Shown here: piece after piece, positions 23,801-35,800 of the stretch
Position numbering within the stretch: the first letter of the stretch is position 1
How the letters are laid out: the number at the start of each line of letters is the position of its first letter
Assembly (NCBI GenBank): GCA_022457155.1
Contig: JAJGOT010000599.1
Coordinates: 1-64,000 of the forward strand
Length of the DNA stretch: 64,000 nt
Source of the DNA: Cladopsammia gracilis
Taxonomy: Eukaryota > Cnidaria > Anthozoa > Scleractinia > Dendrophylliidae
Direction of reading: 5' to 3'
Program-made: the position numbers and the translations under genes
Notes under the pieces: generated by a model
What the model was told of the DNA's origin: nothing
The model's input: the letters and a program-made list of their open reading frames with translations, nothing else
The model's database searches: none

Positions 23801-26800
23801 CTCTTTAAGCAAGTGTTGTTTTATGTATACAGTAAACATAGAATATGCTTCTATGTAGCAATACAAAACTACAATCATTTATTTAACCTTGCAGCGCTAA
23901 GGGGTATTTCACAGTCTCGTTATAAAACAACACTCAATGTAAAACATGTACTACAGCTCCGGGGGGGGGGGGCACTCACGTGTATTAGTGACGGGGGAGG
24001 TGCGAAGACTTTTTTTGGGTTTGAAATTAGCGATCTGAGGACTTTTTTTGGGTTAGAAAAAAGTGGTGACTTTTTTTGGGTGAAAGAATTTGGTAAGGAC
24101 TTTTTTTTTGGGGGGGGGGGGGGGGGGGGGTTGACTAAAAGCGAAGCCCAAGCTTCTCATTTTCATGTCACACAATTATATCAGTTTCATGTACAAACGT
24201 AAACAACATGCAAATGACAAGGAGACTTCCTGTTTTAGCGGTTTATTCATAAGAGATCACGTTACAACAGTTACATATGAAAAAAACTCTTATTGTTCGG
24301 CCATTTCAACTTTAACAGAAATAAAATACACACTGCGGTTATAAACATGACAAAAAAACGCATGTTGTAAAAAACTTTGATTAATGACTTGACGTTTCAT
24401 ATGCTTCAACATATCATTATTGTCATTTCTTTTATTAGGTTCCAGTCTTTCTCCATAGCATTTAAATTTTATTGTATTATATCCAACCGTCATTTCTGAA
24501 GATGTATATTGAAGCATACGAAACGTCAAGTCATTAATCAAAGTATTTTACAACATGCGTTTTTTTTTTGGCATGTTTATAACTATGGGGCGCCAAATGT
24601 AAAAAAAACTTGCGATTTTAAAATCACAAGTTTTGGTACCTTGCGATTTGTAAATCGCAAAATTAGGTATCGTGCGATTTATAAATCGCAAAGTTAGGCA
24701 TCGTGCGATTTATAAATCGCAAAGTTAGGCATCGTGCGATTATAAATCGCAAAATCGCAAAGCTAGGTATCTTGCGATTTATAAATTGCAAAGGTGTTTG
24801 AATGTGTTATTTATAAATTGCAAGACGACTCCTGTGTTACTTGTTAAATAACATAGTACAGTAACAAAACAATGTAATTAGTCACGCATAAAAAAAATTC
24901 TGATCAGTTAATAATTTCTAACCGAGATTTTAAAGCAAATATTGAAAAGTGATTGACACTGAGCCGTATGCTCTAAAGGCTATAGAATTCCCCTGCTAGT
25001 TCGTAGAAAGAATATTGGGTCACCCGAACCAAAAAATTTATTTGACCCCAGCTCTGGATAGTAAATAAATGTTAACAGCTGGAGTGGAATCCCACTATCT
25101 CTCACAGCAATTATCTTGAACCTCTTTTTACCCTAAAGAAAAACTCAGTTAAACCAGCTTAACAGCATTTTGTTAGTTTTTCCAGTCAAACAATTCACTG
25201 GTACCTCTATAAACAGATGTTGTGTATAAAGTACAAATGAAATATGCATCATGCAAGAATACAAAAATATAATTTATTTAAACTCACATTTCACTGCCTC
25301 ATTATAAAACAGACAATTTCAAATACGTACTTCAGTACTTATCAAAAAATGTTGGTATTAAAATCAAACCTAAGAAAGTGTATCCATGCAGTGTTACATT
25401 CTCATTTAAAAGAGACAATGCAACTAAATAATCATTCACACAGTCAATTTAAAATATGTACATATAAGCATAAAAAATGTTGGTATTAAAATAAAGCCTA
25501 ACAAAAAGTATATCCAGGCAGTGCTGAGGACCATCTTATTTTCGGATTCAAAAAGAGACAAACAAAATAATCATTCAAACAGTCTATTTAAAATATCTAC
25601 AAAGAATAAACGTTCATATTAAAATCAAACCTGACAAAAAAGCTGGAAACAATTGCAAAATATTTGATCAATATAAATCAATTCTCATACTAGAAATTGC
25701 AACCTTTTTTACATACCTCCCTGTCGAACTAATATTCGAAACTTCTCAATTCGGTTTCAAGGACTTAAGTTTTACAACTCGTTAAGTCATGAAATTCAAA
25801 ACAGTGAAAGCATCCGTTTGTTTGGCAAAAGACTTAAAAAATTCCTTCTTTCCTAGTCAAAACTACTCTTTGTTGAGCTACATACTTCTTCTTTCCTTTT
25901 TTTTCCTTTTCTTTTTAAAATAATACATTTTATATTTCATGCTGTCCCCATAATTCGTATGATGTATCCTATATTGTCAGGAAGCCTATAGTTCATAAGC
26001 CCCCGGCTTCTATATAGGCTTCCTTGTCACTACCACATTAAACATTTTGTAGTCTATCGTCTTTTAAGTTATTATAAATTTCTAGTGTATTGTATTATTA
26101 TTATTATTATTATATTTTTTTAATGTGGTTAATGGCAAAATAAAATGAATGAATGAATGAATGAATTTAGCAATTTGGTAAGGAGAAGTTATAATTTGAT
26201 TACAATTCCATTATATGATTGAAAGTGCAATGTAAACATCGCTAAGAAATCAATAATAATGATTAAAATATTCACCCATTTTCAACTTATGATTAAGGGC
26301 TTGGTCGCACTAGGGAAATTTTGATCCAATTTGCCTTCGTTTAAGATAAAAATCTGTCATCACATCAAGTTTCCTACAATGCGACTGGTGTTTAGCAAAT
26401 TTAAAAAAAAATTGGAAATTCTAACTAAACTTCAAAGACGCCATAGTGTATGGGTGGGGCAGGCCGATTTTGAAAAATTGAGGAAAACAAAATACTTCCA
26501 GAGGGACACGCTTTTTGTGAAATGTTTTTGTTTTTATGTCATTACGCATACGTTTTCGACAGCATGGACAGCAGTGTGACCCTAAAATGTTCTCAAATTG
26601 TGGGAACTTCCGTTTGCGGTTTCAAATTTTTGGAAATTTCTGCACTGGCTAATTTTTGTTTTTGACTGTAGTGCGACCAGGCCCTAACTTCATCCTCTGT
26701 GTTCAATTTCCATCTCATTTGCAACTGTGTTGTCACGCAATACTTCCCCTGAGAAGCATTATGACTCACAAATAATGAATGCAGTGAAGATAAGAATTGT

Positions 26801-29800
26801 TAGAGTTGTCCTTGTACTGAATAACTTCAGCTGCTAAATGTGTTGTCACACAATACTTCCCCTGAGAAGCATTGTGCGACTCACAAATAATGACTACAGT
26901 GAAGATAAGAATTGTCAGAGTTGTCCTTGTACTGAATATCTTCAGCTGCTAACTGTGTTGTCACGCAATACTTCCCATGACAAGCATTGTGTGACTCACT
27001 AATAATGACTGCAGTGAAGATAAGAATTGTCAGGGCTGTCCTTGTACTGAATATCATCAGCTGCTGTGTGTCACACATTACTTCCCCTGAGAAGCATTGT
27101 GTGACTAACAAATAATGACTGCAGTGAAGATAAGAATTGTTAGGGTTGTCATTGTACGGTAATGCTTACTGAATGTCTTTTACTGCTATTCACTTTATAA
27201 GTTTGATGAGGTTCTCTCTTAAATGTTGCAGGTTATTTTAGGATATATATATATTTTTGGCTTTATTATCAGAAACTAAAATACGCCCATCTGGTGTTGT
27301 GGTTATTCCTATGATATCTTGTAACTTGTCAACAGTTTTTCCAGTAAAACAACCTTCCACTGTAAACTGGTCAACATGACCATTGGCTCTATTGCATACA
27401 AGAAGATTATAATGATTGCCACATTTCTCAAGACATATTCCCCAAGGACCAAGCAACTGTCCATCATCCTCGCCTGGTTCTCCTATCTTATACAGATTCT
27501 TCCCTGAATTGTCAAAAACTCTCAAGCAAACGTTACGCCAGTCAGATACAAAGAACTTGTCCTGGTGGTGAATACATGCAGTGGGACGGTCAAGTCTTCC
27601 TGGGCCACTGTCTCCAAATTTAAACACAGGTTTACCATCCTCAGATAACACCTGCACTCTACTGTTAATGAATTCAGCTACAATAACACGTCCTTCACCA
27701 TCCATACAAAGGCTGGTAGGATTCCAAAACTCACCGTCTCTTGTCCCTTTTTTTCCAAAGCTCTTCACAGATTTTCCTGTGTTCACGTTAAATTGTTGAA
27801 TGGGATGATTTGATTCATCTGCAACCAGAATGTTATCGTCATTTAGGTATGTGACGTCCACTGGATGGTTAAGCTGTCCAGCATTGTTGCCATGGGAACC
27901 CAGTTTTCTTACAAACTTTCCTTCCTTGTCAAATATCAGAATACAGTGTTTTTTATTGTCTGCTACAGCGATGAGTCCTTTACTGTTCACAGCAATCCCA
28001 TGCGGTGCTTCAAGAGTTTCTCCTTTTAACTCCAACTCTCCCACAACCTGAATGAGCCGTTCCTTCACCTGGACAGTGTAAGGACTGGTTGCAAGCTTCT
28101 TGTCGTTAATCTTTACTGCGATGTTGAAGGTACCTGGAACTTTAGGTGTAAACTTCACCAGGAAATCTCCATCTTCTTTTTCGCAAGTCGTTAAACTTCC
28201 TACTTTGTCAGCGGGTTCCACGAGCACTTCAACATGGAATTTGTATTTCACTTCATAAACTTGTTCTTCATGGATTCTGGGACGGATCACAAACTCTGCT
28301 TCTACACCAGCTTGAAAATCTTGTGTCAGTCCTTCTACTGGTTCACTTGACGCTATGCAACCGACGGTCAAATTCTCTGGTTCCGAAGTCGGTACAAACA
28401 TCACAAAGGAATTGACCGGAAGTGCTGGAACTGGGGTGTTTTCAAGATCTTCAAACCGCTGCTCCAGATTCGGTTTGCTCTGCATAATGTCCGAACTGGA
28501 GCTTCGTTGAACCAGGTTTTCGATAAACTCGACTGCTTGGTTGATTTGCTTTAGCAAGGACTGCACTTGTGTCTTTGTAGAGTTTAACTTTTCCGCTCTC
28601 GACACGCACGTGTTCTCGAAGGTGGTAATAATCTCGCGCTCGCTTTTCCGTATCTTAGCAATCATTTGTTCGGCAGCTTGAGAAACTTCGCGTTTAGCAA
28701 AAGTAAGCTTGGTTTTCAGCTCAAGCTCTGTTTGTTCAAATTGATCAATCGCTTCGCTGCAAACTTTGCGCTTTTCTTTTATTAACTCAGCTCTCGCCAG
28801 GATGTTAGCTTTCTCTCTGTTCGCTGCTTTCTCCAATGGTTCCACCTCGTGTGTCTTGTGATCTGTGTTGATGCATATTTGGCAAACACAGATTTCGCAT
28901 TTGAGACAGAAAAACCTCGTCACCTCTTGCTCGTGGTACTGCTGGGGGCAAAATGACTGCCTCTTCATCAGGGCTTCGTAGTCTTCAGCTTGGAACTGTT
29001 TGACTGGCGTCACCGTATGTCCTTCGAATACAGCGTTCTTGAACACACTATGTGCGTTTACACAATCAATGCACATGAATTTAGCGCATTCGAAGCAGTA
29101 ACTTATCTCCGCGCTCTTTTTCTTGCAAATGCCACAACTGATCTCATTTCCATTGCCGCTCTGTCGGATAGCGAGAAGACTACGTAAGCTGTTATGATGA
29201 AAACTTGTCGGCAGTTTATCGAAGCGGTTTGCTTCGGGAAGACCGACTTCAGCCTGGCACTCGGGGCAGCGAAACTTTCCATTCCTTTGGCTGATGAGTG
29301 CGTGTTTCTTCAAGCATTCACAGCAGAATGTGTGCAGGCAGCTTATTGTCTTGGGATCGGTGAAAGTATCCAGACAGATTGAACATGTTACATGCTCTTT
29401 GAGGTTTTTCAACAGAGACTCCATCGTTTTAGCAGCTTGTTTAACAGTGACAAAACACACCCAAGTGATTCCGAGAAACCTAAACCATTTATAGCATTAA
29501 AACAACAATTGCATTTTACTGCAGGCAGCCAACCAGATTGTAAGTGTTCTACCCTCTGACCTCAAAGCGGAAGCTGTAAGAAACCTGTCAGTAATAATAA
29601 TCCCAACTGAGACAAAAACAAAACAAATCACGCACAGATGCACATTTTTATACGCGATTTAACGTTCTTTGGTTTTTGAATCCATAATTCCTCGTTCAAA
29701 TTATTTTTCTTTAAGAAAGTTAAACAGTGTTTTATCATGGCATTAAATACATCGAAAACACTAGTTTCGGTGTCGATTTTCCAACCCTTTTCTCAGTGTT

Positions 29801-32800
29801 TTCTTATGCGATCAGGGGAATAACGTATTCTCACCCCGCATTTGATAATTTCAGAACATGACGAGTTGAGATCAGTTCAGTTTTTTTCCCGTTTAGGCAC
29901 GAGGTTAATAAGTTATTCCCGGGATTAATAATAAGTTGTCACCTAGCCTGTTCCAGGCGTTCAGATAGTGGGGAAAGCGCGCGAATGGTTGGGGAAGGCG
30001 CGAAGAAAAGCGAGCGAAAAAAAAAAGCGGGGAGACAGGCTAGTTGTCACCGCTACAATACCTTAATACCAACATACAAATTCTCCTCATCGACCTTCAT
30101 ACAGTTCTTATCAAACTTGTTGGGAAAATGTATTTCAAAATCCTGAAGGCATGTCATCTTCTGATCATTTTCTTAATTCTCATGATCAGTAAGTTTGACC
30201 AAAAGTTAAACATCACGGCAAGCTGATTCACTCGGCGGAGAAAAGACAAGAAGAACAAAATAAACTAATTAAAAATATGTACATATTTTTGTGTCCGATA
30301 TTTCGGTTTGAGACACAAACCTTCGACGGGGACTTATATTTAAAGTCAACATTTCGGTTTGTGTTTCAAGCCGAATATCTGGCACAAAAATGTTATTTTG
30401 TTCTTCTTGCTTCTGTCTCTTGGATCAGCTTACTGTGTTGTTTTAGATTTGTTAAAGATTTTCTGCTGATAGAGATCTTTGTCATATTTGTTAAATAAGA
30501 CAACGAAACTAAATAATTAATCATTCAAACAGTATGTACATATAAAACCTGTTGGAATTAAAATCAAGCCTTAAAAAGAACGATTTCCAAGCAGTACTTA
30601 GAAACATTTTACATTCTTAGTAAAAAAAAGACAATGCAACTAAATAATCATACAAAAAGTCAAAATATTAGCATGAAAATATCTACATTTCAAAAAAGTT
30701 GGTATTGAAATCAAGCGCGACCAAAAAGCTGGAAACATTTCCAAAACATTTGAACAATATAAATCAATTTTGCTAGTAAAATAATGTTTACAAAGACTCC
30801 ATTTATATAATCTTCTTACGTTTATTGAAGTTATTTTACATTTGATTTCTTCAATGTTGTAGAAATCTTGCAAAAAGCCATTGAATTAAACATATTTATG
30901 CTACATAAGGAGAAGTTATAATTTGATTATAACTCAGTTATATGATTGAAAGTGCCATGTAAATATGGCTTAAAGAATTTAATAACTATGATTAACTTAT
31001 TTTTATTACACATTTTCAACTTATGATTTACTTCATACTTTGTCACAGTTTCCATCCCCTTTGTAGCTGCCAACTGTGTTGTCACATAATATATACTTCT
31101 CCCGAGAAGCATTGTGTGACTCACAAATAATGACTGCAGTGAAGATAAGAATTGTTAGAGTTGTCCTTGTACTGAATATCTTCAGCTACTAACTGTGTCG
31201 TCACGCAATACTTCCCCTAAGAAGCATTGTGTGACTCACAAATAATGACTGCAGTGAAGACAAGAATTGTTAGAGTTGTCCTTGTACTGAATATCTTCAG
31301 CTACTAACTGTGTCCTTACGCAATACTTGCCCTGAGAAGCATTGTGTGACTCACAAATAATGACTGCAGTGAAGATATTGTTAGAGTTGTCCTTGTACTG
31401 AATATCTTCAGCTACTGTGTCGTCACGCAATACTTCCCCTGAGAAGCATTGTGTGACTCACAAATAATGACTGCAGTGAAGATAAGAATTGTTAGAGTTG
31501 ACCTTGTACTGAATATCTTCAGCTACTAACTGTGTTGTCACGCAATACTTACCCTGAGAAGCATTGTGTGACTCACTAATAATGACTGCAGTGAAGATAA
31601 GAATTGCTAGAGTTGTCCTTGTACTGAATATCTTCAGCTACTAACTGTGTTGTCACGCAATACTTCCCCTGAGAAGCATTGTGTGACTCACAAATAATGA
31701 CTGCAGTGAAGATAAGAATTGTTAGAGTTGTCCTTGTACTGAATATCTTCAGCTACTAACTGTGTTGTCACGCAATACTTCCCCTGAGAAGCATTGTGTG
31801 ACTCACTAATAATGACTGCAGTGAAGATAAGAATTGTTAGAGTTGTCCTTGTACTGAATATCTTCAGCTACTAACTGTGTTGTCACACAATACTTCCCCT
31901 GAGAAGCATTGTGTGACTCACAAATAATGACTGCAGTGAAGATAAGAATTGTCAGAGTTGTCCTTGTACTGAATATCTTCAGCTACTAACTGTGTTGTCA
32001 CACAATACTTCCCCTGAGAAGCATTGTGTGACTCACTTATAATGACTGCAGTGAAGATAAGAATTGTCAGAGTTGTCCTTGTACTGAATATCTTCAGCTA
32101 CTAACTGGGTTGTTATGCAATACTTCCCCTGAGAAGCATTGTGTGACTCACAAATAATGACTGCAGTGAAGATAAGAATTGTCAGAGTTGTCCTTGTACT
32201 GAATATCTTCAGCTGATAACTGGGTTGTTATGCAATACTTTTCCTAAGAAGCACTGTGTGACTCACAAATAATAACTTCAGAGAAAATATGAATTGAAAG
32301 AGTCGGACTTTTAACCTGATAGTACTAGCGTACTGAATGTCTTTAGCTGCTATTCGGTTTATAAGTTTCATCATCTTCATTTTACATTTTGCTGCTTATT
32401 TTAGGATATATATCTTTTTTGCTTTGAAATCAGAAACTAAAATACGCCCATCTGGTGTTGTAGTTATTGCTCTGGGGTTTATTTGTAACTTATCAACAGT
32501 TTTTCCAGTAAAACAACCTTCCACTGTAAACTGGTCAACACGACCATTACCGCCATTGCATACAAGTAGATTATAATGATTGTCACATTTCTCAAAACAT
32601 AATCCCCAAGGGCGATTCAACTGTCCATCACCCTTGCCTGGTTCTCCGATCTTGTAGAAGAACTTTCCTGAATGGTCAAAAACTTTCAAGCAATCATTAC
32701 CACAGTCAGCAACAAAGAACTTGTCCTGATGGCGAATACATGCAGTGGGGCGGACAAGTTTTCCTGGGCCACTGTCTCCAAATTTAAACACAGGTTCACC

Positions 32801-35800
32801 ATCCTCTGACAAAGTCTGCACTCTGTTGTTATAGACATCAGATACAACAATATGTCCTTCACCATCCAAACAAAGGCTGACAGGATTCTGAAACTCACCG
32901 TCTCTTGTCCCTTTCTTCCCAAAGCTCTTCACTGAGGTCTCTGTGTGCACGTTAAATTGTTGAATGCGATGATTCAATTGATCCGCCACCAGAATGTTAT
33001 CGTCAGTTAGATATATGACGTCAACTGGACAGTTCAGCTGTCCAGCATTGTTTCCATAGAAACCAAGTTTTCTTACAAACTTTCCTTCCTTGTCAAGTAT
33101 CAGAATACAGTGTTTTTCTTTCTCGGCTACAGCAATGAGTCCTTTACTATTTACAGTAATTCCACATGGTCCTTGAAGAGTTTCTCCTTTTAACTCCAAC
33201 TCTCCCACAACCTGAATGAGCCGTTCCTTCACCTGGACAGTGTAGGGACTGACTGGAAGTTTCTTGCCGTTAATCTTTACTGTGATGTTAAATGTACCTG
33301 GAACTTTAGGTGTAAACTTCACCAGGAAATCTCCATCTTCTTTTTTGCAAGTCGTTAAACTTCCTACTTTATCAGCGGGTTCCACGAGCACTTCAACATA
33401 GAATTTGCATTTCAATTCATAAACTTGTTCTTCATGAATTCTGGGACGGATCACAAATTCTGTTTCTACACCAGCTTGAAAATCTTGTGTCAGTCCTTCT
33501 ACTGGTTCACTTGTCGCTATGCAACCGACAGTCAAATTCTCTTGTTCAGAAGGCGGTACAAAGATCACAAAGGAATTGACCGGAAGTGCTGGGACTGGGG
33601 TGTTTTCAAGATCTTCAAACCGCTGTTCCAGATTCGGTTTGCTCTGCATAATGTCCGAACTGGAGCTTCGTTGAACCAGGTTTTGAGCAAACTCGACTGC
33701 TTGGTTGATTTGCTTTAACAAGGACTGCACTTGTGTCTTTGTAGAGTTTAACTTCTCCTCCCTCGACACGCACGTATTCTCGAGGGTGGTAATGATATTG
33801 CGCTCGCGTTCTCGGATCTTCGCGATCAGTTGATCGGCTGCGTGGGAAACTTCGCGTTTAGTAATAGTGAGTTTGGTTTTCAGTTCAAGCTCTGTTTGTT
33901 CAAATTGATGAATTGCTCCGCTGCAAACTTTGCTCTTTTCTTTTATCAACTCAGCTCTAGCCAGGATGTTAGCTTTCTCTCTTTCCGCTGCTTTATCCAA
34001 TGGTTCCACCTCGTGAGTCTTGTGATCCGTGTTGATGCATATTTGACAAACACAGGTTTTGCATTTGAGACAGAAAAACCTCGTCACCTCTCGCTCGTGG
34101 TACTGCTGGGGGCAAAATGACTGCCTCTTCATCAGGGCTTCGTAGTCTTCAGCTTGGAACTGTTTCACTGGTGTCACCTTGTGTCCTTCGAAACCTGCGT
34201 TCTTAAACAGTTCATGTGCATTCACACAGTCACTGCACATGAATTTAGCGCATTCGAAGCAGTAGCTTATCTCCGCGCTCTTTTTCTTACAAATGCCACA
34301 ACTGATCTCATTTCCAATGCCGCTTTTTCGGACAGCGAGAAGACTAAGTAAACTGTTATGATAAAAACTGGTCGGCAGTTTATCAAAACGGTTTGCTTCG
34401 GGAAGACCGACTTCAGCCTGACACTCGGGGCAGCGAAACTTTCCATTCCTTTGGCTGATCAGTGCGTGTTTCCTCAAGCATTCACAGCAGAATGTATGCA
34501 GGCAGGTTATTGTCTTCGGATCGGTGAAATTATCCAGACAGATTGAACAAGTAACGTGCTCTTTGAGGTTTTTCAACAGAGATTCCATCGTTTTGTCAGC
34601 TTGTTTAACAGCAACAAAACACACCCAAGTGATTCCGAGAAACTTAAACCACTTATGGCATTTTTCATTTGCATTTTACTGCAGGCAGCCAACCAGATTT
34701 TAAGTGTTCTACCCTATGACCTCAGGGCGGAAGTTGTAAGAAACCCGTCAGTAATAATAATTATCTTAACTAAGACAAAAAGAAAACGAATCACGCACAG
34801 TTTATTTAACGTTCTTTGGTTTTTGAATCCATAATTCCTCGTTCAAATTACTTTTCTTTAAGAAGGTAAAACAGTGTTTTATCATGGCATTAAATACATC
34901 GAAAACACTAGCTGGCTTCGGCGTCAATTTTCTAACTCTTTTCTCAGTGTTTTCTTATGCGATCAGGCGGAATAACGTATTCTCGCCCCGCATTTGATAA
35001 TTTTTATAACATTTCTAGCCTGCATGACAGGCGCTTTATGAACATGTCAATTAGATGAACAAAGAACATGTCAATTAAATGAAATTTGATGCTGGGGGAG
35101 GGGGTGGATGCATGGGGGTGGGGGTGGGGTGAAGAGGCCCAAAGTGAAATGTTAGAGACTGACAGATTGTGTTAGTTTTTCCTCTCAAACAATTCGCTGG
35201 TAACTCTTTAAGCAGGTGTTGCGTTATGTATAAAGCAAACATAGAATCTGCTTCTATGTAGCAATACAAAACTACAAAAGAAGTATATCCACTCCGTTCT
35301 AAGGAACATTTTACATTTTCATTAAAAAAGAGAATGCAACTAAATAATCATTCAAACAGTCAATTTAAAATATGTACATACGAAAGCATTGCTATTAAAA
35401 TCATGCCTAACAAAAAGTAATGGCTACTGAATGACTTAAGCTTCTCTTCACTCTTCAAGTTTGATTAGCTTCTCTTTTAAATACCAACATACAAATTCTC
35501 CTTACTGGTCTTCACACATTTCTTATCAAACTTCTTGGGAGAAGGTAGTTTAAAATCCGGTAGGCAATTCACCTTAGGTGATGGGTTAAATGTCGTTCCA
35601 TTTCACAACGGTTCATCTAGAGAATCAGTCAGTTAAAAAATAATGAACCTGATATTCCCTGCTGATGGTTTTCTCTATTCTCATCACCTGCCTGCTTAAC
35701 AGAGTATTGGTACAGTAAAGAAGTAATCAGATTTTGATCTACCTTTCTGCCAGTGTTGCATGTTCATTGATCCCTTGTGTAAAGAGTACGGGTATCACCT

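Larger units (their letters stand above)
24850..26700. repeat. 3' spacer module of TRIM unit 2
   Basis: Homologous to 19190-20560 but enlarged by two insertions described separately: a LINE 3' fragment (about 25690-26165) and a TAA-flanked MITE (26297-26684). Confidence 0.75.

Noticed and set aside
29425..29460. Upstream ATG giving TRIM copy 2 (and likewise copy 3, 34589-34624) 12 extra residues
   Set aside because: Copy 1 has a stop in the same stretch, and the shared internal ATG has the stronger initiation context.
35480..35575. Conserved short frame ending ENLYVGI, also at 30050-30155
   Set aside because: The two copies differ as much in protein as in DNA, and one runs straight into a stop; more likely part of the duplicated non-coding spacer.
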